Shown piece by piece: positions 11,733 through 22,594 of a stretch of 64,000 nt of DNA (position 1 is the stretch's first letter; each line of letters starts with the position of its first letter). Below the pieces are notes generated by a model, which saw nothing but the letters and a program-made list of their open reading frames with translations, made no database searches and was not told the DNA's origin. The position numbers and the translations under genes are program-made. Origin of the DNA: Salisapilia sapeloensis (taxonomy: Eukaryota > Oomycota > Peronosporomycetes > Peronosporales > Salisapiliaceae); the NCBI GenBank assembly GCA_023334545.1, contig JAADVB010000063.1, forward strand, positions 16,618 through 80,617, in the 5' to 3' direction.

Positions 11733-12584
11733 CTCGAATATTAAATAAATCAGTATTTTCGATACTTCCTTTAATCGTTTACGAAGTATATATCTGGTTG
11801 ATGCGAAGATGGACGCTTCATTATACCCAACATAAAGCTGCGCTACTTTACCGATGGAAGTTTTCTCGCACCCGGAGTAGACAATTTCCTCCGTATTGAC
11901 GATTGACTGATGGTAAATGTCATTTGTACAAAGTTTTAAAGCATTTCCTGAGTTTCCGCGATAGCAATTTCTGTGTAGGATCTTTGAATATCTACTATTT
12001 CGATGCAAATGAATGCAGGATATATACTCCAGATGTGACTCGTCATGGTGGTGAAAATGTGAACTAGAGATCAATGATTCGATCGAGGATAAAGAGAAGC
12101 TTAATTTGGATGTGCTTAGCGAATTATCTTTCATTCGCCTCGCAATGATCAAAGTTACCACCATTGTATTCATCACAAACAAAATCCAGCATCTTTCATA
12201 AGTGTGCTTTCTTCGCCATGAGGCATTGCTGCCAGCGTTTGAAATCACAAAATATTTGTACTCGGCAAGCTTGTAGGCCGGGTTCGTGCTGAATCAACCA
12301 ACTTTGCGTTTACTGAGGATTGTCAATTTGGCTTTATCATTTGCCACAAAGCTGCCTTCATAGCAAATCAATCTAAATTTAGCATTAAACCATGTATTTA
12401 AAAGGATGTGCGGAATGCTGTATGATGGAGATGACGCTATATATTCCAAAATTAGGTAGCTACTGGTGCTCCACTTTCCATTTAAACTGCCATCTCCATT
12501 TACATGCTCATAGGAACGTGCTCTACGAGGTAATTTCAACATATAGGTGACGTATATCAGAGCAAATGAGCTGAGGATCGACAT
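11709..12584 (-). pseudogene. interrupted ORF, one in-frame TGA
   Basis: An ATG-initiated minus-strand frame (12584 to 12291) and the following 180-odd codons (12285 down to 11709) share the same frame and are separated only by one TGA near 12288-12290. This is either a gene broken by a nonsense mutation, a short gene ending at the TGA, or chance. A spliced alternative uses a GTAAAC donor just upstream of the stop, but the acceptor would be GAG, unlike the TAG/CAG acceptors elsewhere in the window. The N terminus is hydrophobic and could be a signal peptide or anchor. No domain is recognised. The 3' end overlaps the end of the preceding plus-strand gene by 24 nt. Confidence 0.25.
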
Positions 12585-13205
12585 ACCCTTTCTACGGTCT
12601 GCCTGCTTTGATCAGCATCATATCCCAATAATCGCCATTTCTTCATCGACAAAGTTTTACGTGTTTGCTTAAGTAGTATCGATTGCACATAGGAGTATCC
12701 CCGATTATGCTCTCAACAAACACGGTCCAAATCCTCTGTCCAGATGATTACAACACCAAGATCATAGCCCATGATCCACAACAACGACTACATCTTAGCT
12801 CACACCACCGTCATCGTTCATATCTCGAAAGAAAATGACAGGAAAACAAAGCGTCTATACCTTTACGCTTTGCTTCCATAATACGCAAAGTGATAGCTTA
12901 TGAACTATGCCATAGCTCGTATAATACAGCTTTAACCGATGTCAGAAGTAGTGCACCACATCCAGGTTTCTACGTTCGCTCATGCTTGCAAACTGCTATG
13001 GTACTGTGAAAAGCTGCTAGAGGCCTATACTGTATTCTCTAGTTTGAATAAACCTTCAAAGACTTTCCTAATTCAAGCCAGCAGCGCTTGCATTTCATAT
13101 AATATTATCCGTTCTACATTCTTCAATAAAGGAGGGCAAGGACGATTTTTAAGGGGATCAGTACTGAGTATCGTCCTGCATACATATTCGATGTTCTTCC
13201 TTGGA
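12585..13205. other. intergenic, 620 bp, no convincing gene
   Basis: The longest frame is a plus-strand ORF at 12939-13298 (119 codons). It has unremarkable composition, lacks a signal peptide and overlaps the 3' end of the minus-strand gene at 13206-13836, so I do not call it. Confidence 0.35.
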
Positions 13206-13836
13206 TCAGTTGTCAAATGCTACCGCAATAAACTTTACAAGAGACATTGCAACCTTCTTACAATAAAACTGAAGAAAATCAAGTCGCAGCGTGTATGATC
13301 TCATGAAACTCATATTCCTCGCTGCTATCTTTGTTTCCAGCACTTTCAAGCACGCCTTGATGTCTGGGTCATCGACCAGGCATGCCAAACTTCCAGCTGC
13401 TAGATAACGTTCGGCGCATGATTCTTCGATGCGTTGTGAATGGTTACTATGATCGCTTTGAATGGAGTTTTCGTAATCTATCCCATCTAGCTCTTGAGTT
13501 TTTAATGTCCCCGAGGTCTTGTTCATTCGTAGCACTGTCATGAAGTCGTAGAACCTGGTCCACTTCCTTCATAGACGTACCGATAAGATCGGAGGCGGGA
13601 AGAGCTAGTTCCTGTGGCTGCAGCCTTGCCTTATCAGCATGCTATCGCCCTTTTTGTCGTTCCATAACTTTTGAATGGCGCAAGGAACTTTCGGCGTATC
13701 TGACACTAGCAGACGTGGATGAAAGTAGGGACAAGTTGGCGATATCCTCAGGCGTTGGGTATGCAAACGAAGATCGACTGGACACGACCAGAATAACAGA
13801 GAGTCGTGCGTGTATTGGGATCTTGTGGATGCACAT
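13206..13836 (-). CDS. candidate small secreted protein, three exons
   Basis: Model: exon 1 13669-13836, exon 2 13581-13617, exon 3 13206-13534, giving 177 residues. Intron 1 (51 nt) has a clear branch-like CTGAT and a TGCAG acceptor. Intron 2 (46 nt) has a GTACGT donor and a GACAG acceptor. Residues 1 to about 25 form a signal peptide with predicted cleavage near SSFA/YPTP. The mature part is small, with a helical C terminus containing four Cys. No RxLR motif is visible. If intron 2 is retained, translation continues in another frame and stops at 13447 (112 residues); that frame also looks coding, so this may be alternative splicing or a frameshifted allele. Secretion is inferred; a virulence role is not shown. 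Confidence 0.45.
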
Positions 13837-14398
13837 TGTCTCAATGAGATAGTAGTTACAATGTCAAAGACGACGTGTCCATTGCTACCGGTTTACATGT
13901 TGACGGCAGTGAAGATCTAAATAAAAAGTAATAAAGGCTGCTTCAGAAACTAGAAGCTAAATCCATCTGCTCTGCGGGATACTTGCTCGATTGTTGGTTG
14001 TAAAGCCACCTCCTATCGCTCCTACCAAGCAGCCTCCTCGCCAATGCCAATCTCCACCTCCTTTCCAACCTCGAGTGAGAAGGTACTCGTCCATCTGAAG
14101 ATCGTAGATGCGATATGCAACATCGCGGCGACCGTATGCAAGCTCCAACATACAGACGCTCATACAGTTGCGACGAGATCCGATACGACCAGCTGATGTA
14201 CTGGATGAGATGATCAGCCGAGATGCGCAGTATGCCCGCGCTATGTGTACATTGAAGTTCCGGTGTGCGCACCTTCGAGCAACCGGCGCGCGCCATTATA
14301 GAGCTCCACGTTCGGTTTTCCTCGTTTGCACCACCTTCGTGCGACAATACACTTATTTACCATTTTCTCGGCGAAATCAAAATCCGATTTCACAAGGA
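13837..14398. other. intergenic between secreted-protein gene and bZIP gene, 562 bp
   Basis: It holds the divergent upstream regions of the minus-strand secreted-protein candidate and the plus-strand bZIP gene. The bZIP frame stays open back to 14108, but that extension is Arg/Cys-rich and of low quality. A CATTTTCTC element at 14361 suggests transcription starts near it, so I treat the extension as untranslated. Confidence 0.4.
14361..14369 (+). promoter_or_regulatory. FPR-like core promoter element (CATTTTCTC)
   Basis: CATTTTCTC fits the CAWTTTNYY flanking promoter region that follows the initiator in oomycete promoters. It lies 30 nt before the chosen ATG of the bZIP gene and helps reject upstream in-frame ATGs. 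Confidence 0.35.
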
Positions 14399-16033
14399 AT
14401 GACGCGTCCGACCATGTCCAAGATGGACGGCATGAGTACTAGTGACTACATGGGCGAGCACCACTCTCCGTTTAGCTTCGAGGCAGTGTCGCCCGACAAC
14501 GGTAGTGGCAATTCCGATACGGACTCGCTCGACGCCTTCCTCTCGTCCAACGGTGGCGGCCAGTCGATGCTTCTCGGCATGTACGCACCGTCCTTTGGTG
14601 AGTTTGACTTTGAAGAAACCATGCAGTCGCTCCCGCCATCGAGTGGCAGCTCTCCGTCACCCTCGCCATACCCACATAACACGCCTCCACCCACGGCATC
14701 TGGTCCGTTCCCAGTCTTTAGTTCACAACAAGGATACTACAGCTCGAATGCCCCGATGCAGACGTACGGTGAGCCTTCTCCGACGTTCTCGATCGGTAAA
14801 GGTCTCGACAGCGTCTCGTTTGACATGAAACGAGAGCCGATGAACACTTCTCCCACGAGTTCTTCGAGTTCAAAAGCCATGAACGATGCTGGGAAAGACT
14901 CGGAAGAGATTTTGAAAGCTCCTGTGAAAAGTCTGACGGAACATGAAAAGAAACTCCGTCGTCGAGCACAAGTAGCCAAGTCTGCGAGGAAACATCGGAA
15001 CCGTCAAAAGGTGCGACCTCTAGCTATTTATATCTCTTTTTTACATGTCATTAACGTTATCGTATAGGAAGAACTGGCTCAATTGCGTGAACAAGTGCAG
15101 ATGCTACAAGATCAAATGGCTCGTATGCACAACTCAAGTCCGAACATGACGGCGGAAACCATTAAGCAGGAGGAAGAAGAGATTACGCAGCGCCGGAAGC
15201 GAAAGAAGGGATTGGACACTTCTACCGACTATGCGTGTGCCAGTCCGAGCTTGAAGTCGACTGCGGCGGATGAAGACGGGAACCTCGGACCACATTGTTA
15301 CCACCAGCTTCCAGTTGATCCAGCCTCTCGAGCAAGTACAATCCGGAGCATTGCAGACGCCCGTATGGACCGAGCGATTAAAGCTGTTCGAGCCACCATT
15401 GGTCGTCACGATGTGTCGTTCCCGCACATGGACATCAAGTTGAATTCAAACGGTCCAGACTTGGAGATCCAGATCATGCGTGGTCGCTTCTTGCCTGGTC
15501 TGACGCACCAGCAAGTGGGTGACGCGAGTTGGAATACGGTCTTCAGCTTCCTTTTAGACATTCCGAAGAAATTCCAAAAGTATTGTCGAGCGGAAAAACT
15601 AGTGGAAGTGGATGAGAATACGCGATATGGTCGAACGGTGACACCAATCATGCGCAATAGCGAAACGAAGGAAGTGGTGTACATGCACAGCTACTTGATC
15701 GTTCGACGTCGCGTGACGGAGAATTATACGTGCTTTACGTGGGAAAGTGTGGCTGCGGATGCCTTGTATCCGTCTGAACCATCCCGTACGTTACTCATGA
15801 ACCAAGAAATGGGATGTACGTTGCTCGAGACTGAGTATCTGCCGGATGGAAGTGTCCAGACGTTGTTCCGAGCCATGAACAATGCGACGCCACCGGCGAA
15901 CGCGATTGCGGAACCTCGCGGGAAGATCAACGAAGCTTTCTTGACAACGTTCTGTCGCAGTGCCGAGGTCTTGGAAGCGTCGGCACGGAATCTGCTGCTG
16001 AAGCGACATCCGCACTACCAGCCGAATCTCTAA
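14399..16033 (+). CDS. bZIP transcription factor with Val in place of the invariant Asn
   Basis: Exons 14399-15010 and 15068-16033 (intron 57 nt); 525 residues. The first 180 residues are Ser/Pro-rich with an acidic/aromatic patch, as in an activation domain. The basic region lies at about residues 187-204. In the bZIP signature N-x7-R, the Asn position is Val192 while Arg200 is kept. The intron falls exactly at the end of the basic region. The leucine zipper follows at once (heptads starting EELAQLREQV). The C-terminal 300 residues form a conserved domain shared with the bZIP genes at 22595 and 24620, including a Trp-Glu/Asp-x-Val block (WESVAADALYP). Nuclear regulator; target sites may differ from canonical bZIP sites because the Asn normally contacts bases. 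Confidence 0.85.
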
Positions 16034-16442
16034 TGCCGCCTTTCGGAAGACATTTCGTTGCTTATTCATGTTCGTAGAGAACCTGTGGGAAGTGTAGCTT
16101 TTCATCCAGGTCGTTGGAACCTCGGTGTGAATGTATTTCCAACATGCCCTATTTTCTGTTGTCATCCTTGTGCGTTTATTAATGGTGGTCCTTGCTTTTC
16201 CTCGTCGAGAACATGGAGCGCATGCGTTTCCTGCAAGGAAGGTTGCGCATTTTTAAAGTGGAAGGTTGCGCGTATTCTGCCACATAACTTGTACATCACC
16301 ACTCTGGAAGAGGATAAGACGATGAATAATCCGCTGTATCCGTCATGTATCTCTACTTTGCGCTTTCATGAGGTACTTTTATCTACATTTAATGGCCGTA
16401 TCAAAGATAGAAGAGGTTGCTGATGCCGAAACGTGCTGGTAG
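16034..16442 (+). other. intergenic, 409 bp
   Basis: Spacer between the bZIP gene and the small twin-CX9C gene on the same strand. It contains only unsupported short frames. Confidence 0.4.
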
Positions 16443-16841
16443 ATGATGCAAGATGGTACAATGACGTCGAAAGACCTAAAAGCATTGGACAATAGCAGCG
16501 CCACGAATTCCTATCAACGCATGCGCTCTTGCGATCATCGTTTCCAGGAACTCATGAAAGGCGTATCAGCTCTCCAGCGAAAGAAGCAGCCAGAAGAACA
16601 TCCTGACAGTCTCTACAGCTCCTACCTTGGCTGTATCAGCGAAGCCTTATGTCCTTCGGCCTTGGAGACCTGGACGTCGTGTTTAAAAGCGCGAGCGGAA
16701 CGTATACAAGAAGGCATAGAGGTAGAAGACGATGAAGAAGTACCATGCGCCGTGGAAAAGCGCCTACTAGAACGATGTCTTCGAGGCGAGACGTCTCATC
16801 TGCTTCGAGCGTCTCAACCAGAGACGTTCCGTCGGTCCTAG
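16443..16841 (+). CDS. small twin CX9C (CHCH-like) protein
   Basis: Single exon, 132 residues. The C-terminal half carries two Cys-x9-Cys motifs (CPSALETWTSC and CAVEKRLLERC), the hallmark of coiled-coil-helix-coiled-coil-helix proteins. These are imported into the mitochondrial intermembrane space and oxidised by the Mia40 relay. Two further Cys lie upstream (in RSCDHRF and LGCISEA). The N terminus lacks a classical presequence, as usual for the family. The spacing between the two motifs (about 28 residues, acidic) is longer than in most CHCH proteins, so the exact subfamily (COX assembly, MICOS, CMC) is unclear. It converges on the coatomer-delta gene, 83 bp from its stop codon. Confidence 0.6.
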   Translation: MMQDGTMTSKDLKALDNSSATNSYQRMRSCDHRFQELMKGVSALQRKKQPEEHPDSLYSSYLGCISEALCPSALETWTSCLKARAERIQEGIEVEDDEEVPCAVEKRLLERCLRGETSHLLRASQPETFRRS

Positions 16842-16924
16842 AATTGGAGTAACGTTGTGGGGTTTTATTGTTTCTCGCCTTCCTACGCAAAAGTCTCTTG
16901 TCATGCTTTTTATTTCTCTCTCCT

Positions 16925-18899
16925 TTACACGATCTGATAGACGTCCGTCGTCAAGAGTTTATCAAAGCCGAATTGCACAGGTGTCTTGTCTTCAATCGTT
17001 GACACGGACACGACGTCGACGTCGCTGTAGAGAGATCGGGAGAAGAAGGACACTGCCAATGGGAAGAAGGCATCCATATTGTTGCCTCGAATGGAAAACT
17101 CCAAGGTACCCGTATTGTTCCTACAGCAGACATGAGCAATAGCAAATGGACAAAGAGGAAGGCGAGGTCATACGAAGAGTCGATCTGGTCTTGATGCCAA
17201 ACGAGCGTCCCGTCATTCGCATTATGCTGGTATTGTCCGTCGACAGCATCGACGCTGGGTGCATCGTGCGTCCCCAACGGTACGACGATCATGACGTTTT
17301 CCAAGACCATGTCACGTTCCATCGAATATTCAATATTCACATTCATCTACCATGACATCAATCGGCCTTGTCTATCTAGATATAGGTAAAGAAAAGTACC
17401 TTGCCATTGCCTTCTTCTTCCGGCCAGCACGTGATGTTCAATGGGAGAAGACTTTCATCCTGCGACTTTTGACTCCATCGAAGGAGTGCCACACGCTTCG
17501 ACGGCAATGGTTTCGTTGCATCCTATCCCATCCTTAGCAAATATTCTCTTGGAGTAGATACAGCATGTCTTACCTTGAGTCCGAGCGTCGATTCTTTATC
17601 AAATAGCTTCTTGTCCACTTTCGGATGCGTCTACGTTACTCTTAGCACCATACAAACCTCTAGACAAACAACAAGAGTACCTGGAAGGTGACGCCAGGAG
17701 CAGGAGAGCATTTTAGTTGGAGTCGACTCTTTGCTTGCTCTGGGTCATTCGCCGTCACGAACAAGTTGCCCTTAATCTCCAACTGCTCCAACGCTCCCTC
17801 TCGATTCAACAGCACCGTCATCTTCTCCTCCACGACGGCATTCACCGGATCACTACTTGTCTGCACTTCCGGAGCTTTTGGAGCCTCCACGGCCGTACTA
17901 ACAGGCGGAAGGTCTTGCAATCCGTCCTCGGCAGCCATGGCATCTAGGAAGGAAGATCCGTTCGCTTTACTAGTGCCTCCACCACCTCCTAGTTTCATGC
18001 CGCCAGTGCTCTTAATCGGTGGCTCAGGCGCAGGCGTGTATGATGGAGGAGACGTCGGCATCGTCGCACCGCCAAAGGACGGTTCGATACCACCAAAGCT
18101 CGGGGCAGAACCCATGGACGAGGCGGAGCTGATGGAATTCGGATTGAAACCAGTGCTGAGACCTGCTCGTTCCATCCGTGCACGCTCTTGCTCTTCCTTC
18201 CGGATACGAGCCGAATGGCGCTTCATGTCGTCCTTGGCGGCAGCTCGTTTGGACTCGAGGATCATCTCATGCAGCTTCTCTTCGTGCGATTCCATCTCGA
18301 GGTTCGTGCGAATTTGCTGTAGAGAGACGTGCTCAGCGTGTCCACCGGCACAGAGGGCTTCATCAATGGCAAAAATGAGCTCGAACTGCTTTTCACGCAC
18401 GGCAGCTTCCGTCGGTGCGTCGCAGACGTCCGGGACGAGTTTCGCGAGGAGCTGGATGGTATGCAAGTCTTCGACAATGTTACTGGTTTTATTCGTGACG
18501 AGGAGGACGAAAAGGCTTTCTAGAGGCTGATAAACATAACGAACGCTGTCGGTATCAATGTACGTGTGCTCTCGAGATCCGCTTGACAAGAGTTTGGGGA
18601 AGGCCGTGAGTAGACCCTAGATGATACAGACCAGTTATAAAGATGTTATAGTATTAATTGGATAGGAGCAAAGTACCTCTAATCGCATACGCGTGATTTC
18701 GACAAATTGACGGGCAACGAGTACTAGATAATATGAATTGGTCAGCTTCCGATCCGGATGCTTCTATGTGGTAGAAAAGTACCTTTGCCACTGCGTGTGA
18801 GAACGGAGGCTGAGAGTACTACCTATGGGATGAAGGTGAGGAATAGATTCCTTGGGTTGGATCAAGATGGAGATGGTGGTAAGAAGAGAGACGCACCAT
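16925..18899 (-). CDS. ARCN1: coatomer subunit delta (delta-COP, archain)
   Basis: Subunit of the COPI coat for Golgi-to-ER vesicles. Eight exons: 18897-18899, 18783-18822, 18677-18723, 17681-18616, 17574-17630, 17400-17522, 17174-17346 and 16925-17120; introns 50-74 nt; 524 residues. The start MVVLSASVLTRSGK, the longin-like N terminus (about residues 1-140) and the C-terminal mu-homology domain (about 270-524) match the family and its usual 500-515 length. Exon 1 is only the ATG triplet. A Gly/Pro/Ser-rich hinge containing a run of five Gly links the domains. The C terminus reads AFFPLAVSF, then DVYQIV and stop, as in other delta-COPs. Confidence 0.93.
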
Positions 18900-19738
18900 G
18901 ATCCTTCGCCACGCGTGTCGGGCAAGATGAGTTCGCTTTTCGGGCGTTAGATCACTTTCCTCTTGAACTATGTATGATCTCGATCAAGTGCGATACAGAA
19001 GTAGAAGACACTCCGGACGGAATCAGATCAGGAAGCTGATTCGGGTACAAGACCAAGGCGAATGTCTTTGGAGGTATGTGCTTGAGCAATCTTCCGTGGT
19101 GCAAGTTCATGATATAAGGTGGAAGCATGATATGCACTGGTAGGGTAGGATTGGAGTGATGGGGGATGAGCTGTAGATGCTTTGGGGTTTCTCTCGAGGA
19201 GGTTGGAATGGAAAGTTGAGGACGATGAGTTGGAAAATGCATTGATCACTCACTAGGAACTGTCTTGGCTTTCAGCCTTTAAAAATAGAGAAGGAATGGA
19301 TTTATCTAAATCCAAGTAGAGATGAAGCTGAAGTAGGCATGCTTTGTGGAAAGCTCATTGAAAGCTATCATCGATCCAAACGAGCGAAGACGTCACTTTA
19401 CAAAGTATGCTGACACCTTCCTTCTTTTCATGCCTTTAGAACATAAAATAGGCTTCAGATGTGTGTCTATTCTGGAGTGCTTGGCTTTAATAATGGTCGG
19501 AAGAGCACCAAGCAAAAAGAGGTAAGAAGTAGGATACAGGGAGGAGGAAAAGAAGAGATGCCAACATCAAAAGTATAAGCTAAAGAGGTTAGAGCAGCAG
19601 GCGATAGAATTGGAGGTGAATGAGTATAGTATTTACTTGCAAGAGGATAGCGACGACATGAGAGGCTGTGTATCTGAAGATCTTAGCGTTAGCCACCACT
19701 GACGTAAAAGAAAATTGTATGTTATTCATCCGTTCCTG
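18900..19738. other. intergenic, about 840 bp
   Basis: It contains the delta-COP upstream region. One minus-strand ATG frame (18952-19242, 96 codons, Pro/His-rich) ends 53 nt before the delta-COP start and could be a small ORF in its leader. Composition does not support it strongly and I do not call it a gene. Nothing else is visible. Confidence 0.35.
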
Positions 19739-22421
19739 TTAAAATGACTTATCCTTCGTCGGAGATCCTGTGTGTAGACGTAGATGGAAACTAGCTATGC
19801 AATTCGCTAAATCCTCTGAATGGAGCTCACGAGCAAAATTGTACAGGTCGACTAGCTTGGAAATGATAGGATTTGCTGATAAGATGGCATCATCTGTCAC
19901 TGCGGCACTGATCAGAGCCTCCATAAATGGTTTCAGTTCGGCCACTGGTAAGGTAACCAGGACTTTGGCACACAAGATGGCGTTGGTGCAAGTCTGGAGA
20001 GAGTTGATAGCTTCCATTGTGAGATTACTCTTGATCACAGGATCGGATAGTACGAGTGTAAGCAGTTGAAGCGTGTTAATGTACACCGCTCGAGCTTCTG
20101 CGTTTCCCATTTCGATTGTGGCTGTAGCAAATTTGTGGATAATAGTCTCCGTCGATTCAGATGAAGGGCTTAAAAACAAACGAAGCCAATCTGAGTGGAT
20201 GTATGCTTTTTGATCGATCGCAGTTGCTTCCAGCAAGGACTTGCGGTCGTACATCCAAATATTTTGAATGGTCTGTGAAAGGGTAAATGCATTGAAAGTC
20301 AGAAGGATAACCTTTAAGGTAAATAAATTCATTATACCTGTAATAGGTGAGCAAAGAATGCTGTCTTGTTACCATTGCACTCGATAAAAGTTTGAATCGC
20401 TCGGCTGAAGATTCTTACCCAAGCTGCTGGTTTCCATACTTGCGAGCAGTTCGTCTTGGTGGCTGTTGGTGAAAAGATAAATATCTGTGTCGAAGAAGCT
20501 TTAGTACGTATGCACAAGCATCTAGCATCTACCGGAAATAAGTACCGCCACTGCTGCCCATGTAACTGCTTCCAATACGAGATTTGGTCCACTCCCTTGC
20601 GTGTATGTTTTGCTTGATTTCTAATATAGCATGAGTGATTAAAAATTAATTTTACAAGGCTAGATAAATACACACAGATTGCTTATTCGACTCGGGGAAG
20701 AGATGGAATAGCTGATTGTTCTCCCGTTTCCAACTGTGCAGTTCCAATTCGTCATTTTTCTGCCAAGTCTCCTTCTCTTCGCTTGGACTATACCCGTTCT
20801 TTACTGTCTTCCATCGATAAAGCAAACTTCGTCCGAGTGTATATTCTAATATACTTGCTAGTAGAGCAATTTTCTGTTGTATAGATTCATGAGAAATGAT
20901 GTTATATATACAGTAACCTTCAGGCTAAGACTTACATGGCATTGACGAGCATGTTGTATGTGTTCATAATTCGTATCCTGAACTTGTTCATTTAGTGTTT
21001 TGGCGATAAAGCTACTTTCTTCGATAATGATGAATAGCTGCCGACGATGTGGACAAGAGAGTAACCATTTGTAAAACCATTTTGCTGTCGGGTCCAATAG
21101 AGCAAACAATAGACTAGGCCTAGCATCAACTTGTGCACTTACTGCTTCCGAGCGTGCATTCAGTAGCTGAAACGTACTGCAGAAGAGCTTGGCGACTGTC
21201 TCTGGAAGGATGTATTTCCAATGCATTGGTAACTTCATCGTAGCCGAGTAGAGCACACGGAATATATCCAGCAACAGGAGCGTATGATGACTACCCTCTA
21301 CCAGCTCTTCAATCTTGAGACATAGAGTGCCATTCACAATTAGCTCTCCAACTGTATCGAATAAACCTGAGTACAGTTGGATGAAAGAATTTGCTTCTTG
21401 CATGTGTCTTGTGAGGTGAAGAAGCACTTTCATTGCTTTCCTAGCCTGCTCACTGTCCAAGTTGGTCAACGCTGCAGTGAGAATGGACTGAGTGAAGACA
21501 GAGATGTCCACTCCAGAGTACTCTAGCTCTTGCGCTTGGATCTATAAGACGTTAAAGTAAGTGACTTGAAGTATCCGACAGACATGGAAACCTACTTGAG
21601 TTAGTTGTAGTATAGCTTTTGTTCGCACTGCTTCATCACAGGCTTTTAATTGCTCAACAAGTGAGCTCAAGTCGGTCTCTCTATCATCGCTGTACCACCA
21701 AGATCACGTGAGTTAGTACAGATCACGTAGAAATGAGAATAGTCATAGAGTTTATAGGCAGAAACCTGAAATCGGAGTGGAAGTCATCAAAGACGCAAAT
21801 GTCAGTGTTACTATGGTTGTTTGCAAGGAATGTGCTTTCGCTCGCATTCATCGACAACTCAGGAGGTAGATTTCTAGCTACATTTTTCCAGAAAGAAGAG
21901 CTCATATCGTCCAATTCCACTGCTGTTCGTTCTTGTCCTCTTTCATGTCTGTTGGCATGCGCTAAAGCATGACACTGCTCATCCTGAGCAGGACAATGCA
22001 ATAGCGCTGCTTTCTCACTCTCCAGGACTCTTTTAAAGTACTCTACAGCATGCTGAAAAGCAGTGGTATTTGCAACTGCGTGAAGTACGTCCTTGCAGTC
22101 TTGCATCTCATGACAATGCGCCTTGAACTGACTACGCACTGCATCCGACAGATGTTTGGATAGATACTCTCGGATAAGCCGGACACTCTGTAGTTCCCAT
22201 TTCTCCGGCTCTCGATCTCCCATTTCAATTACTGCTTGTCCGATATCATGCAGATCCTCACCCAGCTATTTGTCATATGCACATTATATATCATCCATAA
22301 ACCTTCATTGCCAACGATCGTCTACCACAGTCGTCTCATCTACTCTTGCCAGGATCTCCTCCAACTGTGGCTGGAGGATATGCATGATCTCTGCTAACAA
22401 TCCATGCGTCCCCATTTGCAT
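19739..22421 (-). CDS. large all-helical (HEAT/ARM-like) protein, unrecognised
   Basis: Eight exons fit by frame and splice sites: 22326-22421, 21766-22265, 21596-21689, 20936-21541, 20676-20873, 20546-20620, 20338-20484 and 19739-20272. The product is 749 residues. The sequence is almost entirely amphipathic helix with many Leu and Cys, as in HEAT or armadillo solenoids. Residues in exon 4 (around the QARKAMKVLLHL stretch) and exon 8 (around YINTLQLLTLVLSD) look most repeat-like. There is no signal peptide, TM segment or catalytic motif. The start at 22421 follows an in-frame stop; a second ATG lies two codons later. I cannot assign a family; transport receptors, scaffolds and cell-cycle regulators share this architecture. 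Confidence 0.7.
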
Positions 22422-22594
22422 CTTTCACGAAAGTCACGACGAGATGAACCGTCGCGACTGTCTCTACACTTATTCTCGATCTGAAACCATCTACCTATGA
22501 TTCTCAGGTCCTTTCAAGAAAGTAAAGGTAGACAAGAAGAAATTTAAGTATAGTATGAAAGAGTACAATGTTGTCCAGAGGAATCTACGAAAAT

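Noticed and set aside
12939-13298. 119-codon plus-strand ORF
   Set aside because: No signal peptide, domain or splice partner, and it overlaps the better-supported secreted-protein gene on the other strand.
13206-13836. RxLR effector assignment for the secreted protein
   Set aside because: LR pairs occur (SSLRHSK, DRLRKL in the retained-intron frame) but no R-x-L-R at the expected distance from the signal peptide, and no dEER.
14108-14398. N-terminal extension of the first bZIP protein
   Set aside because: The frame is open, but the extension is Arg/Cys-rich and a core-promoter-like element lies inside it at 14361.
17688-18530. 280-codon plus-strand ORF over the coatomer-delta gene
   Set aside because: It is a shadow of the large delta-COP exon; only the minus-strand frame matches a family.
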